Notes: generated by a model from the letters alone, not told the origin. A DNA stretch of 53,580 nt from an uncultured Synechococcaceae cyanobacterium (GCA_902570945.1 CACGAJ010000006.1:1-53580), one strand, 5' to 3'; numbered from the stretch's first letter, positions 42,444 to 53,183 are shown. Translations and numbers: made by a program.

Positions 42444-43616
42444 TTAAAAAATTTCGGCAGGATCAGCATCAACTAATTTACGCATAGCAATACCAGCAGA
42501 TCCCATACACATAACTAAAACCAATACGAAAATTAAAATTGTTTTATTTGCATCCATTATAATTGGAAGCTTTGTAGAGTTTCTTATAACCGAATAAAGT
42601 ATTTGACCAGATAAATAAGCGGGTAAATAACCAAATATTGCCAACAAAAATCCCTCTCTAGCAACTACAAAGAAAAGAGATTTTAGTCTGTACCCCATCG
42701 CCAAAAGAGTTGCGTACTCTGGTAGGTGGTCCGTAACATCACTATAAAGAATTTGATAAACGACAACGCATCCTACAACGAAACCCATCAAAGCTCCCAA
42801 GCTAAATATAAAGCCAATTGCAGTACTATTCTTCCAATAATTCTTCTCAAATTCTATAAATTGATTTTTTGTAAGAACTTTAACATCATTTGGTAGTGAC
42901 TTGTTTAAAACTTTTGAAATCAATTCAGGATCAGAACCTTTTCTAAGCTTTACTAAACCAATTTCTATACTTCCTGGAGGATTTGCAGGAAAAAGTCTTA
43001 AAAAGGTTTCTCGACTAGTTATCAAATTGCCATCTGCACCGAAAGATGGTCCTAACTCAACTAGACCTGCGACAATTACTCTTTTTCCAGCGACTTCAGT
43101 TTCAACTTTTTGACCAGATAAATACCATTCTTCAATTGGACCAAATTCAGGTCTAGAAAGTTTATCAAAAAGAACTCTTGATGGATTTCTTAATTTATAT
43201 GCTTTATTTGAGAATCCATCATCTAAAAGAAGTGAATCGGAAGGATTAAAACCTAAAGCAAGTATCGATCTAGTTTTTAGATTTTCAGGATTTCTCCAAA
43301 GTAGATAATTTAGATTGACAGGTGCAGTTTTTTCAACATCTTCAACAGCAAGAGTTTGTATTAACCTTCTTTTTGGGAACCCACTCATGCTAATAGAACT
43401 TTTCGATCTAGGACTAATTAAAACCAGATCAGCATCTAAAAGTTTATGAATAGTTACGCTTGTATCAAATAAACCATCTCTAAAACCTAGTTGCATAAAC
43501 ATTAAGATGCCAGCAAAACTTATTCCTGCAATAGCTACTAGTAATCTAAGTGGCTGCCTCGTTAGTAGCAACCAAGCTAATGGAATTTTTCTAAATTTTA
43601 AAAGAGCTAAATTCAT
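42444..43616 (-). CDS. devC: DevC-type ABC transporter permease (FtsX-like)
   Basis: IPLAWLLLTRQPLRLLVAIAGISFAGILMFMQLGFRDGLFDTS; four TM segments. Confidence 0.88.
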   Translation of the reverse strand: MNLALLKFRKIPLAWLLLTRQPLRLLVAIAGISFAGILMFMQLGFRDGLFDTSVTIHKLLDADLVLISPRSKSSISMSGFPKRRLIQTLAVEDVEKTAPVNLNYLLWRNPENLKTRSILALGFNPSDSLLLDDGFSNKAYKLRNPSRVLFDKLSRPEFGPIEEWYLSGQKVETEVAGKRVIVAGLVELGPSFGADGNLITSRETFLRLFPANPPGSIEIGLVKLRKGSDPELISKVLNKSLPNDVKVLTKNQFIEFEKNYWKNSTAIGFIFSLGALMGFVVGCVVVYQILYSDVTDHLPEYATLLAMGYRLKSLFFVVAREGFLLAIFGYLPAYLSGQILYSVIRNSTKLPIIMDANKTILIFVLVLVMCMGSAGIAMRKLVDADPAEIF

Positions 43617-44530
43617 TAAGGAATAAATTTTGCAATCACTTTCATGCCTGCATAATTTTTAACAACTTCCCTAGATTCTTTATCTAATTTTACTAATACC
43701 TCTATAATACGTGAATCCGCATCCCCCGTTGGATCAGTTGATAAAACTTTTCGTTGTTTTACTTGAGGACTTATCCTAATTACTTTTCCTTTAAGAATTT
43801 TTTGGAAACCACCATTTTCGCTGCTCAATTCAACATTCTGAGAGATAAAAACTCTATCGATATCAGATTCATATACCTCTATGAGAGCTTCCATCTCTTG
43901 ACTAGAACCAATATCTAAGATCCCTTCATTTTTAGGCCTCTCACCAACTCTTGTATTAATCTCAAGTATAAATCCATCAATTGGACTTCTTAGTTTTGAA
44001 TTAAAGAGATCTATCTCTATATTTTTTTTATCTCCGAGATAGTTTATTTTTTGTTTTTGTAACTTTAATAATTCATCTTTTCTCTGCGACAACTGTACAA
44101 AAGAATATGCGTCGTTACTTAAAGCCAACTCAAACCTTTTAATTTGATCTTTCTTTAGGTTAATTTCATCGTTAATAATATTAATCAGATTATCATTCCT
44201 TTCAAGATCAGCAATTAACTTTTCCCTATTTTCAAAAATTGCAAGGACATCGCCTTTTTTAACAAAATCCCCCTCATTTACTAAGATTTCAACTATTCGA
44301 GGTGAGGATCCAAACTGGCTTATTGGAGCTGACAATTGCCTGATCTCACCCGAAGGAGAAAGTTGACCTAGTGCAGCAACAGCAGTAATAGGAGGGATAA
44401 AATCTACATTTATTTCCTCTTTTATTTTAGAACTTGATTTGTTATTGCTAGAACAGGAAATAATCCCAATGGATAATGGGGTAAATAATAATAAGTAAAT
44501 TAATAAATTTTTAAATTTTTTTAACTGCAT
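43616..44530 (-). CDS. devB: DevB/HlyD-type membrane fusion protein
   Basis: VAALGQLSPSGEI, ILVNEGDFVKKGDVLAIFENREKL biotinyl-lipoyl-like motif; signal/lipobox-like ISCSS. Confidence 0.87.
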   Translation of the reverse strand: MQLKKFKNLLIYLLLFTPLSIGIISCSSNNKSSSKIKEEINVDFIPPITAVAALGQLSPSGEIRQLSAPISQFGSSPRIVEILVNEGDFVKKGDVLAIFENREKLIADLERNDNLINIINDEINLKKDQIKRFELALSNDAYSFVQLSQRKDELLKLQKQKINYLGDKKNIEIDLFNSKLRSPIDGFILEINTRVGERPKNEGILDIGSSQEMEALIEVYESDIDRVFISQNVELSSENGGFQKILKGKVIRISPQVKQRKVLSTDPTGDADSRIIEVLVKLDKESREVVKNYAGMKVIAKFIP

Positions 44531-45255
44531 TAAAAATCAAATAGAACTGTTTTTATATAATTATTGACCCATTTTTCATCAAAATATTTAAGCAGTACCA
44601 TACTAGTTTTTTCATTTTTCATTTGTTGTGTACAATAATTCTTTTGATAATCAATTCTCTCCTTAATAATATCTTCATTAAATTGAGGTTTAACTTTTTT
44701 GCTTATTGTTATTAAAATTGAGAGATATTTATCAACCACCCTGCAAAAAGCATTTTTTTCAGATTCATTCTTTAAAGAAGCAAAAAATACATTTTTAGAA
44801 AAAATCTTCCCCCATTCAGGAATTTCTCTCAATGAGGTGAAACAACTTTTGTCAACTTCAGAAAGAAATTTTTCGTATTTTAGATCTTGATTTTGTGATG
44901 CTGGTGATAAATCAACAATAGCAGCAGAAACAATATCATTAATTTTTACTAAATCCATCCCAAAAATAGGGATATCAAACTTGGGATCAGGGAAAAAAAC
45001 GCAATGTAAAATCTTAAGATTTTTTGAAAATTCCGCCACCTCAATGTGTAACTTTCTAAATCCTTTTGCTTTATGAAATTCGTTTTCTATGTATAGTTCT
45101 CTACCTATTTTGTTGGATATTATATTAGTAAGTTTTGGATCAACTTTTATACTCTTGAGGTTCTCAAGCATAGACCTATGCTCTCTAATATTTTGTAACA
45201 AGTCCAAAATAAGAGGGTCTGTTAATTTAGTTTTAGTTAAAGATTCAGACAACAA
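44530..45255 (-). CDS. pcyA: Phycocyanobilin:ferredoxin oxidoreductase
   Basis: [39 protein letters not shown] bilin-reductase motifs. Confidence 0.9.
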   Translation of the reverse strand: MLSESLTKTKLTDPLILDLLQNIREHRSMLENLKSIKVDPKLTNIISNKIGRELYIENEFHKAKGFRKLHIEVAEFSKNLKILHCVFFPDPKFDIPIFGMDLVKINDIVSAAIVDLSPASQNQDLKYEKFLSEVDKSCFTSLREIPEWGKIFSKNVFFASLKNESEKNAFCRVVDKYLSILITISKKVKPQFNEDIIKERIDYQKNYCTQQMKNEKTSMVLLKYFDEKWVNNYIKTVLFDF

Positions 45256-45296
45256 GGTTAAAAAGGATCAAAATAGAGTTTAATGAGTGAATTTAA

Positions 45297-46556
45297 ATGA
45301 ATGTAGGAGAGATTAACTACTATACCCATTCAAGCAAAACTAAATGTGTATTTGTGGATAATAAAGAATTACCTCTTATAAGCATTGATATTTGGTGCAA
45401 AGCAGGTTCCTCATTTGAAGAAGTTGATAAAAATGGCACTGCTCATTTTTTAGAACATATGATTTTTAAAGGCTCTAACAAAATAATGCCAGGAGAATTT
45501 GATCATAAAATCGAATCACTTGGCGGATTAAGCAATGCTTCAACAGGTTATGATGACGCACATTACCACGTCCTGATTCCACAAAATAACTTTAGAGAAT
45601 CACTTGCTCTTTTGACAAATATTGTTGTTTCTCCAAATTTTAATCCCTTTGAATTTAAAAAAGAAAAAGGAGTTGTAATTGATGAAATAAAACAACAAAA
45701 TGATCAGCCTGAAGAAAAATTATTTAATTATTTCTTAAAAAGGGTATGGTTGAGTTCTAAATATGCTAATTCGATCCTGGGAACCGAAAATACCATTAAA
45801 AATTTGGAGATAAATGATCTTAAGAAGTTTCATAGCAAACATTACATTCCCGAAAATATTTGTATTGCAATTGCAGGGAATCTCTCAAAAGATATTTATA
45901 AATTTATTGAAAGAAGTGATCTATCTGGGATAAATAAAAATCAAATTTATAAAGATCCAAATTCAACAAATTTAAGAAATAATCCCTCTTTAAAAATTAG
46001 GATTGGTAAAGAGTTTATTAAGTTTGATAATTTAGAGTTTTCACGAATATTTATGGCCTGGTTTATCCCAAACATAAGTGATCAAAAAACTATTATTGGA
46101 GTTGAGATATTAGCATCAATATTATCTGTCGGAAGAAACAGTAGGTTAATCAAATCTTTAAAAGAAGATAATAATCTTGTTGAATCATTATATCTAGATG
46201 TTAGTGCTGGTGAATTAGGCGGATTATTAATATTGGAAGCAAGTTGTGAAAAAAAAGATATTTATTTAGTTGAAAAACAAATAATAAAAATAATAGATGA
46301 AATCTCAGAATGTAAAAATATAACTATGGATGAAATAGTAAAAGCTATAAATATTGTAAAAAGTAATTATGTCTTTAATCTAGAAACATCTACCCAGCTA
46401 TCTTCTTTCTTTGGAAATGAACTTCTTTGGGGGAGGAAAGATTCAATCAATAAATTAGAAAGTTATTTAGAATATTGGAGTGATTTGGATAATTTCAAAA
46501 AGATCTCCAAATATATCCAAGAAGATAAATTTACTCTAATTGCTTGCCCTAGTTAA
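45297..46556 (+). CDS. M16 (insulinase/processing peptidase) family zinc peptidase, catalytic-type
   Basis: GTAHFLEHMIFKGS (HxxEH) and downstream VIDEIKQQND glutamate. Confidence 0.9.
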   Translation: MNVGEINYYTHSSKTKCVFVDNKELPLISIDIWCKAGSSFEEVDKNGTAHFLEHMIFKGSNKIMPGEFDHKIESLGGLSNASTGYDDAHYHVLIPQNNFRESLALLTNIVVSPNFNPFEFKKEKGVVIDEIKQQNDQPEEKLFNYFLKRVWLSSKYANSILGTENTIKNLEINDLKKFHSKHYIPENICIAIAGNLSKDIYKFIERSDLSGINKNQIYKDPNSTNLRNNPSLKIRIGKEFIKFDNLEFSRIFMAWFIPNISDQKTIIGVEILASILSVGRNSRLIKSLKEDNNLVESLYLDVSAGELGGLLILEASCEKKDIYLVEKQIIKIIDEISECKNITMDEIVKAINIVKSNYVFNLETSTQLSSFFGNELLWGRKDSINKLESYLEYWSDLDNFKKISKYIQEDKFTLIACPS

Positions 46557-47773
46557 TGTTAAAAAGATATTTTTTTAACCATAAAAAGAGAAACTTTTCA
46601 ATTGCTTCAATTTGGATCCAAGGAGGTAGCAATATGGACAGTATTAATAAAAAAGGTATAAATAAGATTCTTTGTTCATTACTTACAAGGGGATGTGAAG
46701 GCTTTGATAATTATTCTTTATCCGAACATATTGAGTCATATGGAGCAGAATTAAATAAACAAATATTTGAAGATGGTATTTCGATAAGCATTAAATCCCT
46801 TAATGAACATTTCAGCAAATTACTTCCTTTATTGGATTTAATAATTAATAAACCAACTTTATTGGAAATTGAATTTCAGAAAGTTAAAAAATCATCTTTG
46901 GATTTAATTAAGAAAGATAGAGAGAATCTATTTAATATTTGTTTTGAAAAATGGAGAAAAATTGTTTATTCTGGCCATCCTTATGCATTCAATACAATCG
47001 GTAATGCAAACGATATTGAAAAAATAACCCATCAAGACATTTTATATGAATTTAAAAATTTCAAAAATAGAGAAATGTATATGATTTCAAATAATTTTGA
47101 AATAAATGGAGAAAATTTAGGAACGTTTAATCAAAATTTTTATAAAAGAATAAAATACCCTAGCAATTATGATTTAGACCCTGGAAATAGATTTGATTAC
47201 AACGAAAATGACTCAAATCAAACAATTATTATGATAGGTAACCAAACTTGTTCAAGAAAAAGTTGTGAATACTTGCCCCTTAAAGTTTTGGAATCATATT
47301 TGTCTTATGGAATGAGCGCTGCTTTATTTAAACTTTTTAGGGAAAAAAATGGGATTACTTATGATCTTGGTGTTTTTTATCCACTCAGAAGTGAGAATGC
47401 ACCATTTTTAGTTTATTTTTCAGTATCAAATAAAAATGCTCTTTTTGCTTTTAAACTTCTAACATCTTTCTGGAAAAATTTACTTTCAAACCCATTGATT
47501 GACTCTGAAATGTCTTTAGCTAAAGAAAAATTAAAGGGTTCTATACGTTTAGGGAATCAATCATTAGATGAAATTTTACAGCGCAAAATACAATTAATTA
47601 GTTATGGCATAGCACCAATCTCGGAAAACTATTTAAATTCTGAAATAGAAAAAATATCTTCATTAGACATTTTTAAATTGACTAAAAAGTATTTTTCAAA
47701 ACCTTTCTTGTGTATAGCTGGCAATAAAAAAATATGTTTAGAAATTAATAATATCTGGAATGATAACTTTTGA
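46556..47773 (+). CDS. M16 family peptidase-like protein, non-catalytic partner
   Basis: Overall M16 architecture but no HxxEH; retains LFREKNGITYDLGVFYP R/Y-type motif; TAATG overlap with upstream M16 gene. Confidence 0.85.
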   Translation: MLKRYFFNHKKRNFSIASIWIQGGSNMDSINKKGINKILCSLLTRGCEGFDNYSLSEHIESYGAELNKQIFEDGISISIKSLNEHFSKLLPLLDLIINKPTLLEIEFQKVKKSSLDLIKKDRENLFNICFEKWRKIVYSGHPYAFNTIGNANDIEKITHQDILYEFKNFKNREMYMISNNFEINGENLGTFNQNFYKRIKYPSNYDLDPGNRFDYNENDSNQTIIMIGNQTCSRKSCEYLPLKVLESYLSYGMSAALFKLFREKNGITYDLGVFYPLRSENAPFLVYFSVSNKNALFAFKLLTSFWKNLLSNPLIDSEMSLAKEKLKGSIRLGNQSLDEILQRKIQLISYGIAPISENYLNSEIEKISSLDIFKLTKKYFSKPFLCIAGNKKICLEINNIWNDNF

Positions 47774-47774
47774 A

Positions 47775-47984
47775 TTAGATTTTCTCAATCTTATCAATAT
47801 CGATTAAAAAAGAACCTCTTCTAAACTTTACTTCAACAGTATCTGGAGATTTTATTGCTAGTATCTCTCCTATTTCATCGATTGCCACTAAATCAGGTGG
47901 TCTAAGCATTGGCATATTATCTGAAGTTTTTAAGTAAGAGACTGGCGCAATCAACTTAACCTTATCTTTGATATCAAATTTCAT
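47775..47984 (-). CDS. DUF3148 / SipA-like small regulatory protein
   Basis: MKFDIKDKVKLIAPVSYLKTSDNMPMLRPPDLVAIDEIGEILAIKSPDTVEVKFRRGSFLID; internal ATG at 47984 chosen over ORF start 48002. Confidence 0.75.
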   Translation of the reverse strand: MKFDIKDKVKLIAPVSYLKTSDNMPMLRPPDLVAIDEIGEILAIKSPDTVEVKFRRGSFLIDIDKIEKI

Positions 47985-48092
47985 CAATAGTATTGAATAC
48001 ACTTAAGGGTAATATAAGCACAAAATTAGAGAAAATATCAACGAAATGTACTGATTCAGTTTAGAATCATTAAATTAACTAGTAGCAAATTA

Positions 48093-50006
48093 ATGAATCA
48101 GAAACTTAAAACATTAATTTTATGGGCTTTACCTATACTTTTAGTAATTGTACTTTCCTACCAATTTTTATCATCTAGCAATGTTGATTCACTTAAATCG
48201 AATGGAACCACTATTGCGCCTAGAAATTCAGCGGTGGCAAGAGTCAGTTACGGTAGGTTTTTAGATTACATTAATTCAGGAAGAGTTACATCAGTTGATA
48301 TTTTTGAAGGTGGTAGAAATGCCGTAATAGAAACTATAGATTCAGATTTGGACAATAAAGTCCAAAGATTGAGAGTAGATCTTCCGGGCTTAACACCAGA
48401 ACTAATCAATAACTTAAAGAACGAGGGGATTAGTTTTGATGTACATCCTGTCAAAACGGCCCCTCCTGCATTAGGAATTTTAGGTAATTTGCTCTTTCCG
48501 GCAATCTTAATAGGAGGTTTAATTTTATTAGCTAGGAGATCAAATGGCATGCCAGGTGGTCCTGGACAAGCAATGCAATTCGGAAAGACTAAGGCAAGAT
48601 TTGCAATGGAAGCTGAAACAGGAGTTGTGTTCGACGATGTGGCGGGTGTTAACGAAGCTAAACAAGATTTACAAGAGGTTGTTACCTTTCTAAAAAAACC
48701 AGAAAAATTCACGTCTGTTGGGGCAAGAATCCCTAAAGGAGTTTTATTAGTTGGCCCTCCCGGGACAGGTAAAACATTATTGGCAAAAGCTATTGCAGGT
48801 GAAGCTGGAGTTCCATTCTTTTCTTTATCAGGTTCTGAATTTGTTGAAATGTTTGTTGGTGTAGGTGCAAGTAGGGTGAGAGATCTTTTTAAAAGAGCTA
48901 AAGAAAATAGTCCATGTCTTATTTTTATTGATGAAATTGATGCAGTAGGAAGGCAAAGAGGTGCTGGTATAGGGGGTGGTAATGATGAGAGAGAACAAAC
49001 CCTTAACCAATTACTTACTGAAATGGATGGATTCGAAGGTAATAGTGGCATTATTATAATTGCAGCTACAAATAGACCTGATGTTTTAGATTCAGCTCTT
49101 ATGCGCCCAGGGAGATTTGACAGACAGGTAACTGTAGACGCTCCTGACATCAAAGGTAGATTATCAATACTCGAAGTTCACTCTAGGAATAAAAAACTTC
49201 AAAAGGAATTAACACTTGAAAGCATCGCAAGAAGAACTCCAGGTTTTACAGGAGCAGATTTAGCAAATTTACTAAATGAGGCAGCCATATTAACTGCCAG
49301 AAGAAGAAAAGATTCTATTAGCATTTCAGAAATTGATGACTCTGTAGATAGGATTGTCGCTGGGATGGAGGGGTCTCCACTAACAGATGGGAGAAGTAAA
49401 AGATTAATTGCTTATCATGAGGTAGGACATGCTCTTATTGGTTCACTAGTGAAAGCTCATGATCCTGTCCAAAAAGTAACCGTCATTCCAAGAGGTCAAG
49501 CTAAAGGATTAACCTGGTTTACTCCCGATGATGAGCAAACATTAGTCAGCAGAGCTCAATTAAAAGCCAGAATAATGGGCGCATTAGGAGGAAGAGCTGC
49601 TGAGGATGTAGTTTTCGGAAAAGGTGAAATTACGACTGGAGCAGGTGGTGATTTTCAACAAGTAGCTTCTATGGCACGTCAAATGGTGACTAGATTTGGG
49701 ATGAGTGATTTAGGTCCTATAGCTTTAGAAGGAGGAAACCAAGAGGTTTTTGTTGGAAGAGATTTGATGACAAGAAGTGAAGTATCTGATTCAATTTCGA
49801 AACAAATTGATGAAAGTGTAAGATTAATGGTTAAGGAATGTTATAAAGAAACTTACTCAATAATTAGCAAAAATAGAGAAGCTATGGACAAGATAGTTGA
49901 TCTATTAATAGAAAAAGAAACTTTAGATGGTGAAGAATTCGTTAATATTCTTTCCAAATATACTCCTATTCCTAACAAGGAAAGAACACCTCAATTATTA
50001 AATTAA
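48093..50006 (+). CDS. ftsH: ATP-dependent zinc metalloprotease FtsH
   Basis: [68 protein letters not shown]. Confidence 0.97.
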   Translation: MNQKLKTLILWALPILLVIVLSYQFLSSSNVDSLKSNGTTIAPRNSAVARVSYGRFLDYINSGRVTSVDIFEGGRNAVIETIDSDLDNKVQRLRVDLPGLTPELINNLKNEGISFDVHPVKTAPPALGILGNLLFPAILIGGLILLARRSNGMPGGPGQAMQFGKTKARFAMEAETGVVFDDVAGVNEAKQDLQEVVTFLKKPEKFTSVGARIPKGVLLVGPPGTGKTLLAKAIAGEAGVPFFSLSGSEFVEMFVGVGASRVRDLFKRAKENSPCLIFIDEIDAVGRQRGAGIGGGNDEREQTLNQLLTEMDGFEGNSGIIIIAATNRPDVLDSALMRPGRFDRQVTVDAPDIKGRLSILEVHSRNKKLQKELTLESIARRTPGFTGADLANLLNEAAILTARRRKDSISISEIDDSVDRIVAGMEGSPLTDGRSKRLIAYHEVGHALIGSLVKAHDPVQKVTVIPRGQAKGLTWFTPDDEQTLVSRAQLKARIMGALGGRAAEDVVFGKGEITTGAGGDFQQVASMARQMVTRFGMSDLGPIALEGGNQEVFVGRDLMTRSEVSDSISKQIDESVRLMVKECYKETYSIISKNREAMDKIVDLLIEKETLDGEEFVNILSKYTPIPNKERTPQLLN

Positions 50007-50590
50007 ATTTTAATAGGTTTCTTATCTAGAACTAGATCTATTAATCCATAATCAACGGCTTCTTTTGGTGACATGTAGAAATCTCTATCTGTATCCTCTT
50101 TAATAATTTCATAATCCTTACCAGTCCTTTCTGCCAACTCTGTATTAAGACGATCTTTTAAAAATAAAATTTCATCTGCTTGAATTCTAATATCACTAGC
50201 TTGTCCTCTAGCCCCTCCGAGCGGTTGATGTATCATAATTCTTGAATGTCTGAGGCTACTTCTTTTACCTTTGGTACCTGCCGCTAATAAAAAAGCGCCC
50301 ATACTTGCTGCCAAACCTACACAGACTGTATGAATATCTGGTTTAACATGTTGCATTGTGTCAAAAATACCTAAACCATCATAAACTGATCCTCCTGGTG
50401 AATTTATGTACATATAGATATCCTTATCAGGGTCTTCTGCTTCAAGGAATAATAATTGAGCAACAATTCTATTAGCAGTTTCACTTGTGACTTGTTCTCC
50501 AAGAAAGATTATTCTCTCTCTTAACAATCTCGAATATATATCAAAGACTCTTTCATTACCACCAGATTCTTCTAAAACTAAAGGGATCAT
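50003..50590 (-). CDS. clpP: ATP-dependent Clp protease proteolytic subunit
   Basis: [63 protein letters not shown]. Confidence 0.96.
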   Translation of the reverse strand: MIPLVLEESGGNERVFDIYSRLLRERIIFLGEQVTSETANRIVAQLLFLEAEDPDKDIYMYINSPGGSVYDGLGIFDTMQHVKPDIHTVCVGLAASMGAFLLAAGTKGKRSSLRHSRIMIHQPLGGARGQASDIRIQADEILFLKDRLNTELAERTGKDYEIIKEDTDRDFYMSPKEAVDYGLIDLVLDKKPIKI

Positions 50591-50670
50591 AATAATATTT
50601 ATCTCTTTAATAGATATTAACGATATTGAGTCAACATACGCTAAGGTTATTAAGGTTTACATATAAAAAA

Positions 50671-51279
50671 TTGAAAGAAAAATTGACTGTTTCAGATAGC
50701 AAAAAGTTATTTCATGAACAATTCCCTTTCGTAATTCCAGGTTTATATAAAAGAATAGTTGATGAAATGCTTGTGGAACTGAATCTTTTAAATCATCAAA
50801 GTGAATTTTCACTAGATTTTCTGTTTTGTGTTGGTCTCACAGAAACATTCAAAGTATTAATGAAAGGATACAAACCTGAGAAACATTTAGATCTTCTTTT
50901 TGAATCTTTATGCAGTTCCACGACTTTTGATGCAAAAGAGATAAAAGAAATTTCTAAAAAATCTCAGAATGAACTTAAAGAAAAATCACTTAACGATACA
51001 TTAATTTTATTACAAAAGAAAAGTAATTCTAAACTTTATCCTTCAAGGATATTGAACTTAGGTGTATATATATTAGTTTCAAATTCACAAGATTTAATAG
51101 AAAAAAATGAATCAGAAATGAGTAAGATTATTACTGATGTTTTTGCGAAGTTAAACTTATCTACTGATAAAGCGGAAAAAGATATTGGAATTTACAAAAG
51201 CACTATCTCAAAAATGGAGCAGGCAAAAGAATTAATTGAAGAACTAAGAATTAAAGATAAGAAAAAAGAACAAAATTAA
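50671..51279 (+). CDS. Psb29/Thf1 (thylakoid formation) family protein
   Basis: TVSDSKKLFHEQFPFVIPGLYKRIVDEMLVELNLL...FCVGLTETFKVLMKGY; TTG start at 50671 preferred over ORF start 50626. Confidence 0.82.
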   Translation: MKEKLTVSDSKKLFHEQFPFVIPGLYKRIVDEMLVELNLLNHQSEFSLDFLFCVGLTETFKVLMKGYKPEKHLDLLFESLCSSTTFDAKEIKEISKKSQNELKEKSLNDTLILLQKKSNSKLYPSRILNLGVYILVSNSQDLIEKNESEMSKIITDVFAKLNLSTDKAEKDIGIYKSTISKMEQAKELIEELRIKDKKKEQN

Positions 51280-51282
51280 TAA

Positions 51283-51423
51283 CTATTTTTTCAATCTTTT
51301 CTTATCTTTCCAAGAAATGTAAGATATATAGATTACTGCGAGGGTTATAAATATTAGTAGAACAAATGATGAAATAATAAGAAATTTACTTAAATAGACT
51401 TCATAAGTCGAAAATGAAATCAT
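51283..51423 (-). CDS. 46-aa single-TM protein, unknown function
   Basis: Read by eye; not in ORF track. [50 protein letters not shown] overlap with petN stop. Confidence 0.65.
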   Translation of the reverse strand: MISFSTYEVYLSKFLIISSFVLLIFITLAVIYISYISWKDKKRLKK

Positions 51424-51521
51424 ATATCAATAGAGCCGTCACCATTTCTTCCCCAAACAACCATTGCAATTGAAAAAGTAAAAATTGCAGCTAATGCGGC
51501 CCATCCTAACTGAAAGATCAT
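51420..51521 (-). CDS. petN: Cytochrome b6-f complex subunit VIII
   Basis: Read by eye; not in ORF track. [33 protein letters not shown]. Confidence 0.92.
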   Translation of the reverse strand: MIFQLGWAALAAIFTFSIAMVVWGRNGDGSIDI

Positions 51522-51634
51522 TAGATTAAAATCACTAACATAAATATAACAGAACTTCAAATCTTTCAATCATTTTTGAGCTAATGTTAATTACTCAGAA
51601 ACACAATTTTGTAAATAGAATAAAATAAAAAAAA

Positions 51635-51913
51635 TTGGGAAGGTTAGTTTTAAATCATAGTTCAAATATCGATGGTCTAATACCAATACTAAGAAAGCTT
51701 GCACTCAATATCAATATTAAGACAATAACTCCAGCTGTAATAACAAGGGTAAGAGGAAGATCTTCTAAATTGATCATAAGATTATCAGTAAAAACTATAA
51801 ACGGATACAAAGCCATAGCAAGAAAGGGTAAAACAGCCCAAGAAGTTTTTATTTCAACAGACTTAAGTAAAGATGAATTAAAACAGATTATCGATATTTA
51901 TAATGGATATTGA
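51635..51913 (+). CDS. DUF2103-like small protein
   Basis: TTG start; GRLVLNHSSNIDGLIPILRKLA... RVRGRSSKLIIRLS; family assignment from memory of the motif. Confidence 0.6.
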   Translation: MGRLVLNHSSNIDGLIPILRKLALNINIKTITPAVITRVRGRSSKLIIRLSVKTINGYKAIARKGKTAQEVFISTDLSKDELKQIIDIYNGY

Positions 51914-51953
51914 ATATGCAAAAGTAAATTAAAAATTCCATAATCGTAAACCA

Positions 51954-52163
51954 ATGAAATTAACATTAAATTTATTTTTATTATTATTTACTTTTATAGT
52001 ATTGGAGAATAAGGCATACTCCCTTAGTGACTACAAAATAAAGAAAATTTGTAAAAAGGCAAGAAATGAACTTGTTTGTATAAAAAATCTCAAAGAAAGA
52101 AGGGCTAATCTTGAGAAAGGTAATAAAATTGAAATACCTGTAATACCTTATAAAGATAATTAA
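51954..52163 (+). CDS. Small predicted secreted protein, unknown
   Basis: 69 aa; signal-like MKLTLNLFLLLFTFIVLENKAYS. Confidence 0.55.
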   Translation: MKLTLNLFLLLFTFIVLENKAYSLSDYKIKKICKKARNELVCIKNLKERRANLEKGNKIEIPVIPYKDN

Positions 52164-52429
52164 ATTTCAAATTCAGATTCGAAACGTATAAAAGCTTTTT
52201 TATAACTTGTAAGAAGTTCTTCGGAATTATCATTAAATCCTTTCTGGTCATAATTTTCTTTTAATTCATCGTACAAGTACACAACATTGTTAAAGGAGCT
52301 TATATATTCTTTTTGTATATCCTCATCATCAATATCATAGATTTTGGCCAAAACCAATTCAACGTTTTTTTTCGATGAATATATTCTCTTCTCAAAATCT
52401 TTATTTAACTTCCTTCTTTTTTTCGCCAT
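52160..52429 (-). CDS. Hypothetical protein
   Basis: 89-aa charged helical ORF with ATG, convergent with preceding ORF. Confidence 0.55.
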   Translation of the reverse strand: MAKKRRKLNKDFEKRIYSSKKNVELVLAKIYDIDDEDIQKEYISSFNNVVYLYDELKENYDQKGFNDNSEELLTSYKKAFIRFESEFEI

Positions 52430-52625
52430 CTATAAATTTTATTTAAAATACAAATTTACAATACTCAAATTCATAGATAAATTAAATTAAAACTTATAAA
52501 ATAAAAATATAATTTCCAAACCAAAATAAAACTCATATACCCCAAATGAATTTTTCGATGATATCCATAAAAAAGAGAATAGTAATCCCCAAGAGATCAG
52601 AACTCAAAATTACGATACTAAGTAA

Positions 52626-53000
52626 ATGAATAATTCTGAAAAATCAAAGAAAAAGAAAGATAAAGACCTTCCATGGTGGGTAGAGTTGTTATTTGTACAA
52701 CTAGGTTTGCCAGACAGTTTACTTGTAAAAATTCTTAAAGCCAAAAAGGAATCAAAGGAATTGTTTAAAAATGATAAAAAATTACTTATAAATTTATTTT
52801 TTGTAATTGTTACTTTGACATATTTTTATCCAGTTGTTAAACATGCAAAAAACAAATTAGATTGTGAAACGAATGCCAGAAATTATATTATTAAGAATAA
52901 AAATACAAAACGACTTAATAAAAGAGAAGTAAAAATGATATCAACAAATTTTTGTTATGGTGGTGAAGAAATCTACGAAATTGAAAATTTTAAAAATTAA
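52626..53000 (+). CDS. Hypothetical single-TM protein
   Basis: 124 aa; TM segment LLINLFFVIVTLTYFYPVV. Confidence 0.55.
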   Translation: MNNSEKSKKKKDKDLPWWVELLFVQLGLPDSLLVKILKAKKESKELFKNDKKLLINLFFVIVTLTYFYPVVKHAKNKLDCETNARNYIIKNKNTKRLNKREVKMISTNFCYGGEEIYEIENFKN

Positions 53001-53012
53001 ATTCGGAATCCA

Positions 53013-53183
53013 ATGGCAGACATAAGACAAAAGAAGGAAAACGTGAAAATGCATTTGAAAGATTTAAGGCAAAACTTAAAAAAAATGCATTTAGCAGTTA
53101 CAGAAGAATTGATATTGCCGCAGCCAGATGAAGTTAAAACGTTGATGAATAAAGTGGATCAATTGTTAAAATTAATAGAATGA
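53013..53183 (+). CDS. 56-aa hypothetical protein
   Basis: Read by eye; not in ORF track. MADIRQKKENVKMHLKDLRQNLKKMHLAVTEELILPQPDEVKTLMNKVDQLLKLIE*. Confidence 0.5.
   Translation: MADIRQKKENVKMHLKDLRQNLKKMHLAVTEELILPQPDEVKTLMNKVDQLLKLIE

Noticed and set aside
42901-43113. Plus-strand ORF antisense to devC
   Set aside because: Shadow ORF in a strongly supported permease gene.
48266-49153. 295-aa minus-strand ORF inside ftsH
   Set aside because: Fully antisense to a well-supported ftsH; Ser/Pro-rich low-complexity translation typical of mirrored coding sequence.
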